Assembly (NCBI RefSeq): GCF_029633865.1
Contig: NC_079211.1
Location: 142,519,345 to 142,583,344, forward strand
DNA: 64,000 nucleotides
Direction: 5' to 3'
Origin: Lampris incognitus
Taxonomy: Eukaryota > Chordata > Actinopteri > Lampriformes > Lampridae
Part shown: in pieces, positions 1 through 37,834 of the stretch
Layout of the letters: each line of letters begins with the position of its first letter
Numbering within the stretch: the first letter of the stretch is position 1
The notes under the pieces: generated by a model
Told to the model about the DNA's origin: nothing
The model's database searches: none
What the model saw: the letters and a program-made list of their open reading frames with translations, nothing else
Program-made: the position numbers and the translations under genes

Positions 1-1364
1 TCCTGTAAGTTGCGAGGTGGAGCCACCATGGATCGGACTTGTCAGTCGGACACAACCCACAGATCATCAATTTTATTGAGATCTGGAGAATGTGGAGGCC
101 AGGGCAACACCTTGAACACTATATCATGTTCGTCAAACCATGCCTGTTTTGTTTCTTTAGTTACCCATGAAAAATAAAAGACGACGCAATATATAATTGG
201 AAAGAGAATTGCCTAAAAACCCTCAAGGGGCATTCCCCAGGCAGCATGCTACAGGAAACTATTACTGTAGTGCGGTACGCACAATTTGTATGTATCCATC
301 AGTAATTCCAGACAGCAAAAGACAGAGACACAGTTCAGCACAGCACCCGACAACAATGCATCCCATAAACACCCATGTTGCAGCAGTACAATAAGTCGGT
401 CAAAGTCACAAAACACACACACACACATCAAGAACACTCATTCATGATACATGCAAGTATACACAAACACTCTCATTAACAGACTAAGAACATACACTCA
501 TGTGCTATGGCTGAGAGTTTTCATAAGACAAGAAAGATAAAGTAGAAAATAAACACAAATATATATCCTGAACAATGTGTGCAGTGTGGCCGGGTGCATT
601 ATCCCGCTGAAAAAGGCCACTGCCGTCTGGGACTACCATTGTCATGAAGGGGTCCACCTGGTCTGCAACGATGTTTAGGTAGGTGGCACGTGTCAAATTG
701 ACACCCACATGAATGGCCGGTCCCAGGGTTTCCCAGCAGAACATTGCTGGGAGCATCACACTCCCTACACCGGCTTGTCGTCTCCCCACAGTGCATTCCA
801 GTGCTAGTAAACAGCCCACATGTACACGTGATCTAAAAGAAAACGGGACTCATCAAACCAGGTGACCTTCTTCCACTGCTCCACGGTCCAGCTCCGACGC
901 TTGCGTGCCCATTGTAGGTGCTTTCGACTGTGGACGGGTCATCACGGACACTCTGACTGGTCTGCAGCTACACAGACCCAGACGTAGCAGGGTGTGCTGC
1001 ACTGTGTTGTGACACATTTCCTCCTGTAACCATCATTAAAATGTTCTGTGACTTTTGCCACAGTAGACCTTCTGTCAGTTTGGACCAGACGGGATGGCCT
1101 TCACTGCTCTCGCTCACTGATGAGCCTTGGGTACCTAACATCCTGTCACCGGTTTGTGGTTTGTCTCTCCTCGGACCACTGTCGGTAGGTACTCACCACT
1201 GCTGACTGGGAGCAGCCCACAAGCCTTGCCGTTTCAGAGATGCTCTGACCCAGTCGTCTGGCCATAACAATTTGGCCCTTTTCAGAGTCGCACAAGTCTT
1301 GACTCCTGCCCATTTCTCCTGCATCCAACACATTGACTACAAGAACTGATTGGTGGCTTACCAT
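1..1364 (-). mobile_element. Tc1-like transposon, decayed, runs off the left edge
   Basis: Antisense transposase relic. From 1,364 downward: an N-terminal HTH segment ([20 protein letters not shown]), then after frameshifts WKKVTWFDESRF (first catalytic Asp), QRDNAPGHTA (second Asp, about 600-620), and, at 1-150, WPPHSPDLNKIDDLW where the family has NPIE. The third catalytic residue is therefore Asp instead of Glu in this copy. An insertion of about 415 bp (roughly 152-567) splits the catalytic part. No terminal inverted repeat was recognised inside the window. Confidence 0.8.
152..567. other. insertion of unknown type inside Tc1 relic
   Basis: The Tc1-like coding sequence is continuous if this segment is removed. 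It contains a CA-rich tract near 411-426 and no recognisable gene. CCTG occurs at both edges and may be a short target duplication. Confidence 0.4.
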
Positions 1365-2479
1365 CTGATCTGCCCAGACCTTGACATGTGCCCTTGTTTA
1401 GAGATGATCATCATCATTTGGTTCACCTGTGAGCGGTCATGATGTTTTGGCTCATCAGTGGACATAACCTGTAGGCTTGCCTTTTCATTTGGTTGTACAG
1501 TGAATATAAACAATGGTGATTTATTGAAACACAGCTGAGCCAAATCCTTCCAGGGCAACTGATTGTTTTGGAAGTCATAATTGAAAGTGTTTATCTGCAA
1601 CAAGCGAGCTCCTATCCACAGCCTGTTCCAATTAAGGCGTTTCTGCAAGGCTCCCTCTGGCGTAGCAGCAGTAGTCCCAGTAAAATAGTCGATCCATCCT
1701 GAGGTTGAGCTAGCCCAGCAACCGTGGCCCTGCTGCATCACGGCAGAGTTATTGCACACCACTTTCAAAGGTCTGTGGAGCTCATTGTAAACGGCGTCCC
1801 CTCATACGGCGAACCGCCTCATTATCCACCAAAAGACCCTTTGAAGAGGCTTTGATCGCTGGTATCGTGATCCCTCATTCCAGACTTCTGCAGGCGCTTA
1901 TAGTTTTATTTCTTAGGTGTCTGCTGCAAGGCTTCATTTTTCCCAGGTGTTGGAGTATATGCCTGCCTCAAAATATCTACTCTGCTGCTCCCAGCCCAAT
2001 TTAGGGCACTTTTTAATGATCACCCACACGGGGTAAGGTTTGCTGGAATGGAAACTTTAAATGTAGTTTGGCGAGTTCTGCCTAATTTCTCATCCTTTCA
2101 CTCTTGGACAGTTGACAACTTTGAAACAGATCAAAAACATTCTGGGTTGTGTGTTTTAGGCTTTTGTGCAGAAAGCAATTTACTGATGAATAAATAACTG
2201 AAAATCCCAAGCAAATAGCTTCTCTTTGTGATCGGCACAAACCGAAATGAGGTTTTACATTCGTCGAAAACTTTTGTTGTCAAGCCAGTGAAGAGCAGAC
2301 ATTAAGTGAATATAGGGGAATATAGACATTTCTGAACAATGCACTCTTTTGGATATCCTATGGCATTCACATGATCCAACGTTCTCATCCGATAAGCATT
2401 GAATCGATCTCTTTAATTCTTTTCTTTTTTTTTTGTTGTTGAAAATGTTCCCCCCTTTTCTCCCTAATTGTATCCAGCC
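1365..2479. other. no gene recognised
   Basis: A 136-codon open frame on the - strand (1768-1358) has no family I recognise and is probably non-coding; the rest is AT-rich intron-like DNA. Confidence 0.4.
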
Positions 2480-2480
2480 A

Positions 2481-2682
2481 GGCGGCACAGTCGCGCAGTG
2501 GTTAGCACAGTTGCCTCACAGCAAGAAGGTTCTGGGTTCGAGCCCCGGGGTCATCCTCTGTGTGGAGTTTACATGTTCTCCCCGTGTCTGCGTGGGTTTC
2601 TCCGGGTGCTCCAGTTTCCTCCCAGAGTCCAAAGACATGTAGGTCAGGTGACTCGGCCGTACTAAATTGTCCCTAGGTATGA

Positions 2683-2758
<76 letters not shown>

Positions 2759-2896
2759 ATGTTGGCCCTGTGTGATGGCTTGTCTGCCTGTCCAGGGTGT
2801 CTCCCCGTCTGCCGCCCAATGACTGCTGGGATAGGCTCCAGCATGCCCGCGACCCTGAGAGCAGGACAAGCAGTTTGGATAATGGATGGATGGATG
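2481..2896 (+). repeat. SINE-B (tRNA-derived), full-length copy
   Basis: Starts GGCGGCACAGTCGCGCAGTG, has a box-B-like GGTTCGAGCC, a TCCTCCCAGAGTCCAAAGACA block, an internal (TG)n tract (2,684-2,757) and a (TGGA)n tail. Same family at 18,258, 50,908 (-) and 56,553. Confidence 0.85.
2684..2757. repeat. (TG)n microsatellite
   Basis: Uninterrupted TG dinucleotides within SINE-B; apparent proteins of Cys-Val or His-Thr runs are artefacts of this tract. Confidence 0.95.
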
Positions 2897-3303
2897 TATT
2901 TGGCCAATTACCCCACTCTTCCGAGCCGTCCCGGTCGCTGCTCCGCCCCCTCTGCCGATCCGGGGAGGGCTGGAGACTACCACATGCCTCCTCCGATACA
3001 TGTGGCGTCACCAGCCGCTTCTTTTCACCTGACAGTGAGGAGTTTCACCAGGGGGATGTAGTGCGTGGGAGGATCACGCTATCCCCCCCAGTTCCACCTC
3101 CCCCCTGAACAGGTGCCCAGGCTGACTTGAGGAGGCGCTAGTGCAGCGACCAGGACACATACCCACATCCGGCTTCCCAGCCTCAGACACAGCCAATTGT
3201 GTCTGTAGGGATGCCCGACCAAGCCGGAGGTAACATGGGGAGTCGATCCAGCGATCCCCAAGTTGGTAGGCGACGGAATAGACCGCCGCGCTACCCGGAC
3301 GCC
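2897..3303 (-). repeat. SINE-A (tRNA-derived) copy
   Basis: Antisense copy ending CTACCCGGACGCC at its tRNA-like head. Family features: box A-like GGTGGCGTGGCGGTCTATT, box B GGTTCGAATCCCC, body with CACTAGCGCCTCCTCTGGTC, tail TAATTGGCCAAGTACAATTG. It abuts SINE-B tail to tail. Confidence 0.9.
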
Positions 3304-5651
3304 TTCTAGTGGAAACATTTTCCATTAAAATGCTCCTCTTCAATATTTTCTGACAGGTGTCTTGCTGGCCACTTGAGCGGGCCCGGGTGTCCCGGTGTAC
3401 CAGCTGACCCCATGTTTATGTCTCTGTGTGATGCAGCTGGAAGCCTTTCCACGTGTCTCGGTGTTCGCAGTAGTCCAGCGGTGTGACACCGTCAGACGGA
3501 GGCACGGGCCAGCCGTGACAAATGCTGTGTCATTCTGGGCAGTGCCAGTCTCTGCTTAGGTCTAGGCTGCAGTTCATTTGAGGTGTGTTTTACCAGCTGG
3601 GTGACGGCAAAGCCGGGGGTAGAATCCTTGGGGGCGTTGACTCAGACTGAGCTTATGAATCATCGCTGTAATGACGTAAAACGTTACTACAAGTGTTGCA
3701 AACTTTTTTCTGACGACAGCGTTTGGAGACTTTCACTTTTTCTGCACGGCAACAGGACCGGTCATTTTGACTCGGACACGCACGTACCACGACCACGCGG
3801 CTTCGGTTTTGTTGCACCTCGGGGAAAAAAACGCAAAATGAGCCTCGCCTTACAAAACTTCGAGCAAAAACAAAATGGGGGGGGGGGGGGGGACCTTTCG
3901 GCCAGCTGCGCGGACAGCCATTCCAACTATGCAACGTTCTTATAGCGGTATTGCTTTTGACAGGCTGCAGTATGTTAGTGTGATGTGAGCCCCGGGCATA
4001 TGCGAGTGAGAGCCGAAGACGAGTGGGCCCAGACCGTGTTCATTACTACCTCGCTCTAATATGAGAACCAGCTGTTAGCTCGTCTTTTGTTCTTACTCAG
4101 CCTTCTTCGTTGGTGCTTTTTTTTCCCCCCCACAGTACAGACTATTCTTCCAATGCCCTCGCTTGATGCACGGGCCTCTTCCCAAATCAACTGCCGTGAA
4201 CTTGCAGCAACCAGATTCTGGGAAGCAAAGAGAGAATCTTTGTGAAAGGAGCTCTGGCTGGGTGTGGGCCTGTGTACAGAAAAAGGTTGTCTGGCCCTGT
4301 GTATACAGTCAAGAATGTGCTCCACACAGAATAGAAGTGAAATATGCTCCTTTTTCCATCATGATTTATTTTGTTTTGGTTTTGTTGTATAGCTTCAGTA
4401 CAGGATGAGGAAAATCAGTGGAAAAGAGAGGGGGGGGAAAGCCGTTATGCAAGAAAATTTAGTACATGCAACCTTTTTTGTTCCCGAAACACCTTTTTTT
4501 TTTTCTTTCATAAATATTCACCAGTGGACTTTCATCACGTCTCTAAGAACAGTCTGGTGATCTGAGTGACTCCCACCAGGACAAATGCATTTTTGTTTGC
4601 AATAAGTCAGAGGTTTGTAGGAGCCCGGTGTTGTTGGGCCTACACTTTCTGTCACGTTGGATTTCATTCAGCTAAGCGCTAAATTGAGACGGGATGTTTA
4701 TTTAGCTACTTTCACAGTAGCTCAAGAACTGGACTAAACTCGTGATGTTGAATATGGGGTGGTGCCCTTGCCTGCTGTACCGTGGACTGCCCGGCACTGC
4801 ATTATATTTATGTGCTCGGGTCTGTTTTTACTCAGGACTCTGAGGTCTACTGCCGTCCCTTTTCTCTGAAGCTAGTCTCGTCCCATGATCAGCAGGACTG
4901 TTAAGACGCGAGAGAGTAACGGTTGCCATTGTTGGGCGGTGTTTCGGAGAACTGTATTAGGAGACAAGGGGGCTCCTGTTAGCTTTTCTCAAGTCATTTC
5001 AAGGGTTTGATATGCTTAGCTTTTTTCCCCGAGCGCCGATTGGCTGATCTACCTGTACCAATGTCCTCCTTTGTTAGCCGGTGTGTTAGCACAGTGTTTT
5101 ACTGTAAATCACCGTGGGAAGCCGGGGCCTTTGCGGAGGGTGTTGTTGGAACGATTTCATGGCTCGCCGTCAATGTTTTTGAGGTATCTACTGGGGACAA
5201 GCAAGGCTGATCCCCGTGCTTTTTTTTGTCTGGGGTGTGTTACTCAGCCCCCCCAACCCACCCCCCCCCGGTCTGAAGACGGTTTTCAAGGCCCGGTGCA
5301 CGGCACAGGGCCAACTCAAATAAAGACCTGCCAGTGTGCCCTTTGTCTGCTCTGACACCGGCTGGAGTGGCGGTGTCCACCAGCAGCCAGCGTATGGGCT
5401 CCAAGAAGCACACAGACAGATAGGCAGGCAGTCTTAACTGTTAGCTCGGGGATGCACTGTTTGCACATGTCTGGTGTTGATAGGCCCGTCGCCATGGGAA
5501 CGGCCAGGGAGCCTCGCCATCACTAGCCAGTGCCTTGAGAAAAAAAGACCGAGATGATAAAGCAGCAAAGTGTCAAGTGAGAAAGTCGTGTGAAAAGGTT
5601 CTTTCTGCATCTATTGTTCTGCTCTACTTTTTTTAAAATGTTTTTTTTTTT
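3304..5651. other. intron-like DNA, no gene recognised
   Basis: Mixed-complexity sequence with poly-G (3,876-3,892) and poly-C runs. No splice-flanked exon with homology to the bmp1 protease domain was found. Confidence 0.4.
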
Positions 5652-6671
5652 AGATGTGAAGCATCTTGTAAACCTGGCTGCTCACTCACTCACAAACTGA
5701 CGCATTAATCTCTTGTTTAGTTGTACCGTATATGTTGATTTGGGGTAAAACTGTTTGTGAGTGCATCTAAAAATATACACTTGAAAGACATTAAAGATTT
5801 TGAGGTTTTTTTATTATTATTTTTTTAAATTAACATTATCATCATCACTAGTCAACTATTGGCAAAATGTCTTTTTTCTGCACCCCCCCACCTCTCTTAG
5901 CCTCTCCCTCATATTCAAGGCTCAGCGTTTTCGGTTTGTATTTTTCAAAGCCATCCAGCATACTGAATTTCACCACAAGAGGATACTGCTACATAACCTC
6001 ACACGAACAGGAACAACTTGGGATCCGTGGAAACTTAAAATCCGGGTGAAAATCACTTTAAACCGATCTGCCCCTTTTTAAAAAATCGGTGAAAATTGGT
6101 GAAAACCAAAAACGCAGAGCCTTGCTCATATTCTACCACATGTCATTATTGCCCATGTGGTTTCAATCCGAGGTGGGATTTCTCAGAAACGCTTTCCACA
6201 AAAATGCAAGTAAAGATGCGCTTCATCACCGTTAACATGCCTGAACAAGGCCATCGTTTGGTAAAAGTTTTTAACCGTTGTTGATGTGTCAACGTTAAGT
6301 GTTGCAATGTGTCTCTGGGTTGTCGGTTAGCTGAAAACACGATTCAGATTAGGAGTGGGCGATATGGCGAAAATATAACACGATTTTTTTTCGCAGGCAG
6401 GATCACGATCCACAATCTTATCGGGATCCTTTTTTTTTGCATGTTGGTTTTTAAGAAAGAAAGCCACTTTATTTTTGTCATTGTACAGGTTACAACAAAA
6501 TTCACTGCATTTCACCCATCCTGTTGTATAGGAGCAGGGGGCAGCTGCAGCGCCCGGGGACCAACTCCAGTTCTTCTTTCCATTATCTTGCTCAGGGGCA
6601 CAGGCAGGAGTATTAACCCTAAATAATTTTCTGATTTAAAAAAATATAATCCTACAAGGTAACAAAACCTC

Positions 6672-7075
6672 TTAGTCAGGCATCCCTACAGACCAGTGGC
6701 GGCTGGTGCTAAAAATATGTGGGGGGGGGCAACGTACCTTGGCGCAGTACACCTGACAGCTGCTTTAATGTCCACACAGTGTGCTGCGTCAGGGTAAGTT
6801 GCGCCCCTCCCCCAAAAAAGCACTAGCCGCCACTGCTACAGATGCAATTGGCCATGTCTGTGGGTGGGAAGCCGGATTTGGGTATGTGTCCTGGTCGCTG
6901 CACTAGCGCCTCCTCTGGTCGGTCGGGGCGCCTGCTCGGGGGGGGGGGGGCTGGGGAGGGGAGATAGCATGATCCTCCCACGCGTTACGTCCCCCTGGCG
7001 AAACCTGGATCGGCAGAGAGGGTGGAGCAGCGACCGGGACGGCTCGGACGAGTGGGGTAATTGGCCAAGTACAAA
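6672..7075 (+). repeat. SINE-A copy, 5'-truncated, interrupted by hAT MITE
   Basis: Sense-strand SINE-A body (GGAAGCCGGATTTGGGTATG, then GCGCCTCCTCTGGTCGGTCG) split by the MITE at 6,694-6,835. The box-A end is not recognisable. Confidence 0.8.
6694..6835. mobile_element. hAT-type MITE, 142 bp
   Basis: Terminal inverted repeats CAGTGGCGGCTGGTGCT and AGCACTAGCCGCCACTG. The 8-bp flanks CTACAGAC and CTACAGAT form a target-site duplication within SINE-A. The 8-bp duplication and CAG terminus indicate the hAT superfamily. Confidence 0.85.
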
Positions 7076-7937
7076 TGGGAGGAAAATCAAAAGTCAAATG
7101 ACACTACATCGGTTACCTCTCTTCAGCACCTACTTGTCCCGTCATATGGAGGGCCTTTCTCAGATGCCTTCGTTAGAGTTGTTTTGGCCTCGTGGCTTCT
7201 GGCTGCACAGTTGGAGCCAATACACTCGCGAGGGACCCCCTCGCCGTTTGCCCGTCAGCACACCCTTTCGGGTGCTTTCTTTTGAGGTGGTTAAAAAGGT
7301 TCATCGTGTTGCCATCCGACGTGCGAACCTTATCTTTGCAGTGTTTGCGAATAACAGTTTTTTTACGCCATGTTGGTTTTTGGAAAATCTAAACCAGTTC
7401 CATATTTCCGACGTTGAATTCTTTTTAGGGACCAACTCCTCTGCGTTGTCATTCATGTCGCCAAATAAAAAGGAGTAAGGGAAGAAATCCAAGGCATTAC
7501 CTACTGTTTGCCATTAGCCATTATTGGTTTATTGGCGTGTCTCTAGGGGACGTGTGAAATGGACTAGCAAATGGTGTGATTTAAGATTTGGCTGAGAGAA
7601 CAACTCTGGATGCGTGTATGAGCCATGGAACTTCAGCTGATAAAATGTGCACACATTCTACTGGTCTGTCCGTGAAGGCAGATTGTGGAGACGTTTTAAT
7701 CGTTCAAGATCTAATATTGTCATATCGCGCGCCCCTTAGTTCAGATTAACTAAGTTTAGCACTGCAGAAGTGCTGTTTAGCACTGTAAAAGCGTCTGTTT
7801 TAGAATGGCAATGTTGAAGTACTCAGTTGAAAATGTGCAGTCAATACTGGTCCTACTTTCAATCATAAACTTAAGACAACAATCCTGTATCATTCTGTCC
7901 ACCACAAAGTCACACAACAGTTGTGCTTCACATCTGT

Positions 7938-8644
7938 TTTTTGGGGGGGGGGGGGTTCCCCCCATTTTTCTCCCCATTTGTACATTTGTACCCCATCTGT
8001 ACAATTTACCCCATTCTTCCGAGCCATCCTGGTCGCTGCTCCACCCCCTCTGCCGATGTGGGGAGGGCTGCAGACTACCACATGCCTCCTCCAATACATG
8101 TGGAGTCGCCAGCTGCTTCTTTTCCCCTGACAGTGAGGAGTTTCACCAGGGGGACGTAGCACGTGGGAGGTTCACGCTATTCCCCCCAGTTCCCCCTCCC
8201 CCCGAACAGGTGCCCCGACCGACCAGAGGAGGCACTAGTGCAGCGACCAGGATGCATTATTATGAAACCCATAGCACTTCTAGGCAAGACACGCCCCGCA
8301 TAGCGTCCAGGCGCTAGGATTCTAAGAAGACCCAGCCCTACTCTGCCTTTGACTAGCTAACCTTAACCCTAACCCCGCCCCAACCTTAACCAACCCAACC
8401 AACGGAGGCAACATGTACTGGCCAATCCTAGCGCTTGAATGCTGCGTGGGGCGTGTCTTGCCTAGAAGTGCCGTGAGATTCATAATAACGCGACCAGGAC
8501 ACATACCCACATCCGGCTTCTCACCCGCAGACACGGACAATTGTGTGCATGCCCAACCCAGCCGGAGGTAACAAGGGGATTCAAACCGCCAATCCCCATG
8601 TTGGTAGGCAGCAGAATAGACCGCTACGCCACCCGGACGCCAGT
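7938..8644 (-). repeat. SINE-A copy with perfect 15-bp TSD, interrupted by MITE
   Basis: Antisense SINE-A flanked by GTGCTTCACATCTGT at 7,923-7,937 and 8,645-8,659. Its body is split by a palindromic MITE at 8,255-8,490. Confidence 0.9.
8255..8490. mobile_element. MITE with ~65-bp inverted repeats
   Basis: Left arm TTATTATGAAACCCATAGCA... and right arm read inverted as TTATTATGAATCTCACGGCA; both continue through CACTTCTAGGCAAGACACGC. Duplicated flank CGACCAGGA from SINE-A. The core contains CCTTAACCCTAACCCC and resembles the element at 37,557-37,834. Confidence 0.8.
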
Positions 8645-8690
8645 GTGCTTCACATCTGTGACACCATGATCTTGTTATTTTCTCAGTCAA

Positions 8691-34486
<25,796 letters not shown>

Positions 34487-35670
34487 CCAGCGGGGGCCGG
34501 AAGGGGCCGCGCAGGGCAGCGGGGCAAACGGAGAGGCCCGCAAGGGAGACGCCAGCCTGACGCTCGGAGACCTTCGGCCACCAGGATGAATCAGACACGA
34601 CAGAACAGCCGCAAGACCACCAACCGCACCTCAGCTCCTAGGGGCTCTAGCTCCCCCCGCAGACTGTGAGGAGTAAAGCCATTCCGCAGTACACCTTGTT
34701 TTTACCTTTTCTATGGTTAAGATTGGGTTGGGAGGGTGGATATCCGCTTTAGACGGCTTCTTGGGGGGGGATTTATTGACCCAAAACCTTCCAGATTTTT
34801 TTCGTTTGTTTCTCTTTTTTTTTCGTTTTTTTTTTTTAAATAAAAACAAAAAAAAACAAAAACAAATTGCCTACAAATGAGAGGCACAACGGAAAACAGT
34901 GAATTCTCAGGACCTGTAGGAAGGCAGGCATCAGCTGGACAGATCCCTGCTTTTGTCCGGCCAGCCCACCACACCGAAAGGGGGAGGAGGTAGAGGAGAA
35001 GGAGGAGGAGGAGTGCGGGAGGGGGAGGGGGGGGAAGGGGGGGTGTCTCACGCACTCCTCTGAAATTGCTCTCTTCTCCTCACACCTCAGCTCACCGTTT
35101 ATTTTTTTCGTTCAAGGATTCCTGTCCGTAAGAGGATTAGAAGGACTTGACTTGAGATTCTGATACTGTATGTCAGTCAGTTGCATGTAATTACACGGAG
35201 ACGGAAACTGTACAGCGACAACACCAGCATTTGTAATTGGCATTGTGCTGTCAACCAGTGGCAAGATACTCGTTGTTACCATTAACAAGGATATTAAGGA
35301 AGCAGTTATCATATTAAAGGACTAATAAATGAGATGTGGTCCATGTCTTCTGGTCGGTAATCACTTGCCTGATGACTGGCTATTACTGTACCTCCATGTG
35401 TAAAGTAACGTGTGTGATCTTTTAAAGGGAACATGGTTTTCCTCAGCTCAAACCAGTTAGCACTTTACGGTGAATTGTTCCAAAATCATGAGCTTATGAA
35501 TTTTTCTTTTTTTTTTTTTTGTGAAATGCAATGCCAGTTCACTTATTTTTAAATGCATTTTATCTCTTTTATTCCCAATTGTCTTCTCTCTCTTTTTTTT
35601 TTTTTTAATTGCGCCCATTTAGTTTCTCAGGCATACTTGAACAGTTGTGTGCCCTGTAACATGGGGTAAT
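34487..35670 (+). other. bmp1: bmp1 3' UTR (candidate extent)
   Basis: Non-coding DNA after the bmp1 stop. AATAAA hexamers occur near 34,840, 35,323 and 35,664. The last, in GGTAATAAAGATC, is followed by a GT-rich stretch and is my preferred polyadenylation signal. The segment includes a T-rich tract (34,797-34,860) and a homopurine tract (34,979-35,044). The true end is inferred, not seen. Confidence 0.4.
34979..35044 (+). repeat. homopurine tract in bmp1 3' UTR
   Basis: Almost pure A/G over about 65 bp, with several G runs of four or more; could form triplex or G-quadruplex in DNA or RNA. Confidence 0.7.
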
Positions 35671-37103
35671 AAAGATCTGACTTATGTCTCAGTGTTGATT
35701 TACAGTTTCAATGTAAAATACTTTTCTCCATGGAGAAAATGCCTTTTAATGGTGCAATGAAGTATTTCTCATGAACCAAATGATCCTGGGTATTTATTGT
35801 TCTAGTTCCAACACTCATAATAATGTAAACATGGAAAGGTATTGTAGAAATTAGCTCTATATCTGCCTTTTGATGTATAGCGATTGGACTATGTTGAATA
35901 TACTATATTGCTCACTCGATCTTTTTCTCTTTATTTCAGGTATTCTGCTGTTGTGTGAATCTGATGTTTGAATATCGTCTCGGTGGTCTTGACTTTCTTG
36001 GTTGCAGGTTGATTAATGGGCACCGAGACCCGCTGATTTATTCAGGGCAGGTTTGGAAATGCCGGCCATGGGTGTGCATAATTGCCAGGACTTGAGTCTT
36101 GTTTGAGCCGTTATGTCTGGCGCTGGATGGGTGAAACCCCGGTGCACAGGAGGAGAGAAGCGATGCTTTCGGTGGGCTGATTTCTCTTAAACAGCCTCAT
36201 GCACGTTGGTCTGAGAATGCGGTGCCCTTAAGGGCGCTTAGGACGCCCACATCCTCAGACACTCCATCATGCACAACAACCCCCAAATAAGGAAAAATAC
36301 AAACATCCTTCCCAAGTGTTAGTGATGCTGCTTTCCTATTCTCAGCTCTCAATTTAGATTAGATTTTAACTTCAAAATAGGGTAGCCCCCCCCCTTTTTA
36401 CACAAAGATGGAGATCACTGAGCCACCTGTATGTTTTCTCTCCCTCTCTCCCCCCCCCCCCTCTCTCTCTCGCTCTCTCTCTCTCTCAGCAACAGTTTCA
36501 TCTCTGTTTGGATCTGACCTTTCATAAAACGCAGAGCAGAGTTATTGCACAAAACTCCCCAGACTGCCAGAGACCCGAATTTAGCCTCGGCTCGGCTTTC
36601 CTTGAGCAAGAATAAGAATAACACGCACGTGATTGGCAAGAATCATCAAGGCACGTATTCACACACTGTTGTTCGTTCATGAAATGCAGAATAACCTCCA
36701 GGAATATAAATGCTAGTGAGCAGGATTACCATCAGGTGCATTACATGTAGTGAGTTACGCGTTATCTGTAATGCGCCTGATGCTCATTTCACATTTTGGC
36801 CTGTAAAATGTGCACATGCTTGAGTCCCACAACGCCCTTTCCAGCATACATTGTAGAAAAGCTCATAAAGTCCCATTTAGATGATCCAAGACATGACACC
36901 TATTCTTAACATGGGCCAAGATATATTTCACACAAATATGACACAGATATTAATGTACAAAATGTAAACCAGCGGTGAAAAGCAGCTTAACTCAAGTGCT
37001 GTACTTAGTGCAGTCTTGAGGTGCACCACATTTAAGTTTTTCCATTTGGGGAAACTATATATACAATATACAACTGCTGGACTACTTCAAAAATTGTCCC
37101 GCT
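35671..37103. other. intergenic DNA downstream of bmp1
   Basis: No gene. Holds a CT-rich microsatellite at 36,435-36,488. Confidence 0.5.
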
Positions 37104-37556
37104 GGCGTCCGGGTGGCGTGGCGGTCTATTCCGTTGACGACCAACACGGGGATCGGCGGTTCGAATCCCCGCGTTACCTCCGGCTTGGTCGGGCGTCCCT
37201 ACAGACACAACTGACCGTGTCTGCGGGTGGGAAGCCGGATGTGGGTGTGTGTCCTGGTCGCTGCACTAGCGCCTCCTCTGGTTGGTCGGGTCACCTGTTT
37301 GGGGGGGGGGCTGGAGGGGGAATAGCTTGATCCTCCCACGCGCTACGTCCCCCTGGCGAAACTCCTCACTGTCAGGTGAAAAGAAGAAGCGGCTGGCGAC
37401 TCCGCATGTATCGGAGGAGGGAGGCATGTGGTAGTCTGCTGCCCTTCCCGGATCGGCCAGAAGGGGTGGAGCAGCGACCGGGGTGGCTCGGGGGAGAGGG
37501 GTAATTGGTCAGGACCAGAGCCCTAGAAAGAGAGAGTTACGTCAATTCCGTAGACG

Positions 37557-37834
37557 GGTAGAGGCTAGTTCCCCTCGATGCAGAGAACGGAAATGGAGTA
37601 GAGAACGGTCAACTGAGCATGCGCGAAATGCCTCTACCACGCCTCCACACGCCCCGCGTAGCGTCCAGGCGCTGGGATTCTAGGAAGACCCGCCCCTACT
37701 CTGCGTCTGATTAGCTAAATTTAACCCTAACCCCGCCCTAACCCTAACCTTAACCAACCCAAACAACGGAGGCAACGAGTACTTGCGCATGCTTAGTTGA
37801 CCGTTCTCTGCATCGATGGGAACTAGCCTCTACC
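37557..37834. mobile_element. nested MITE, 278 bp
   Basis: 34-bp inverted ends starting GGTAGAGGCTAGTTCCCCTC, flanked by GACG on both sides. Its core shares CCGCGTAGCGTCCAGGCGCT and TTAACCCTAACCCCGCCC with the MITE at 8,255. Confidence 0.85.

Larger units (their letters stand above)
5652..8690. repeat. dispersed repeat, copy 1 (pair of 46,138-47,265)
   Basis: The outer parts (5,652-6,250 and 7,770-7,935 plus 8,645-8,690) match 46,138-46,480 and 46,600-46,830 in the same order. AGATGTGAAGCA at 5,652 and TGCTTCACATCT at 7,924 are inverted, suggesting transposon ends. A SINE-A with a nested hAT MITE, and a second SINE-A, are inserted in this copy. No transposase was recognised. Confidence 0.65.

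Noticed and set aside
1358-1768. 136-codon open frame as a gene
   Set aside because: No start context, splice sites or family resemblance; it abuts a decayed transposon.
2516-3001. His-Thr / Cys-Val rich open frames
   Set aside because: They come from the (TG)n microsatellite.
7805-8317. Long open frame as a protein gene
   Set aside because: It translates SINE-A; equivalent frames occur in other copies (2,687-3,061; 46,599-47,171; 54,163-54,386) and reflect the repeat, not a protein.
8351-8395. Interstitial telomere from a chromosome fusion
   Set aside because: The CCCTAA-like stretches are short, degenerate and part of MITE cores seen at several loci.
34717-35055. 112-codon open frame in the bmp1 3' UTR
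   Set aside because: It is a translation of the homopurine and T-rich tracts on the opposite strand.
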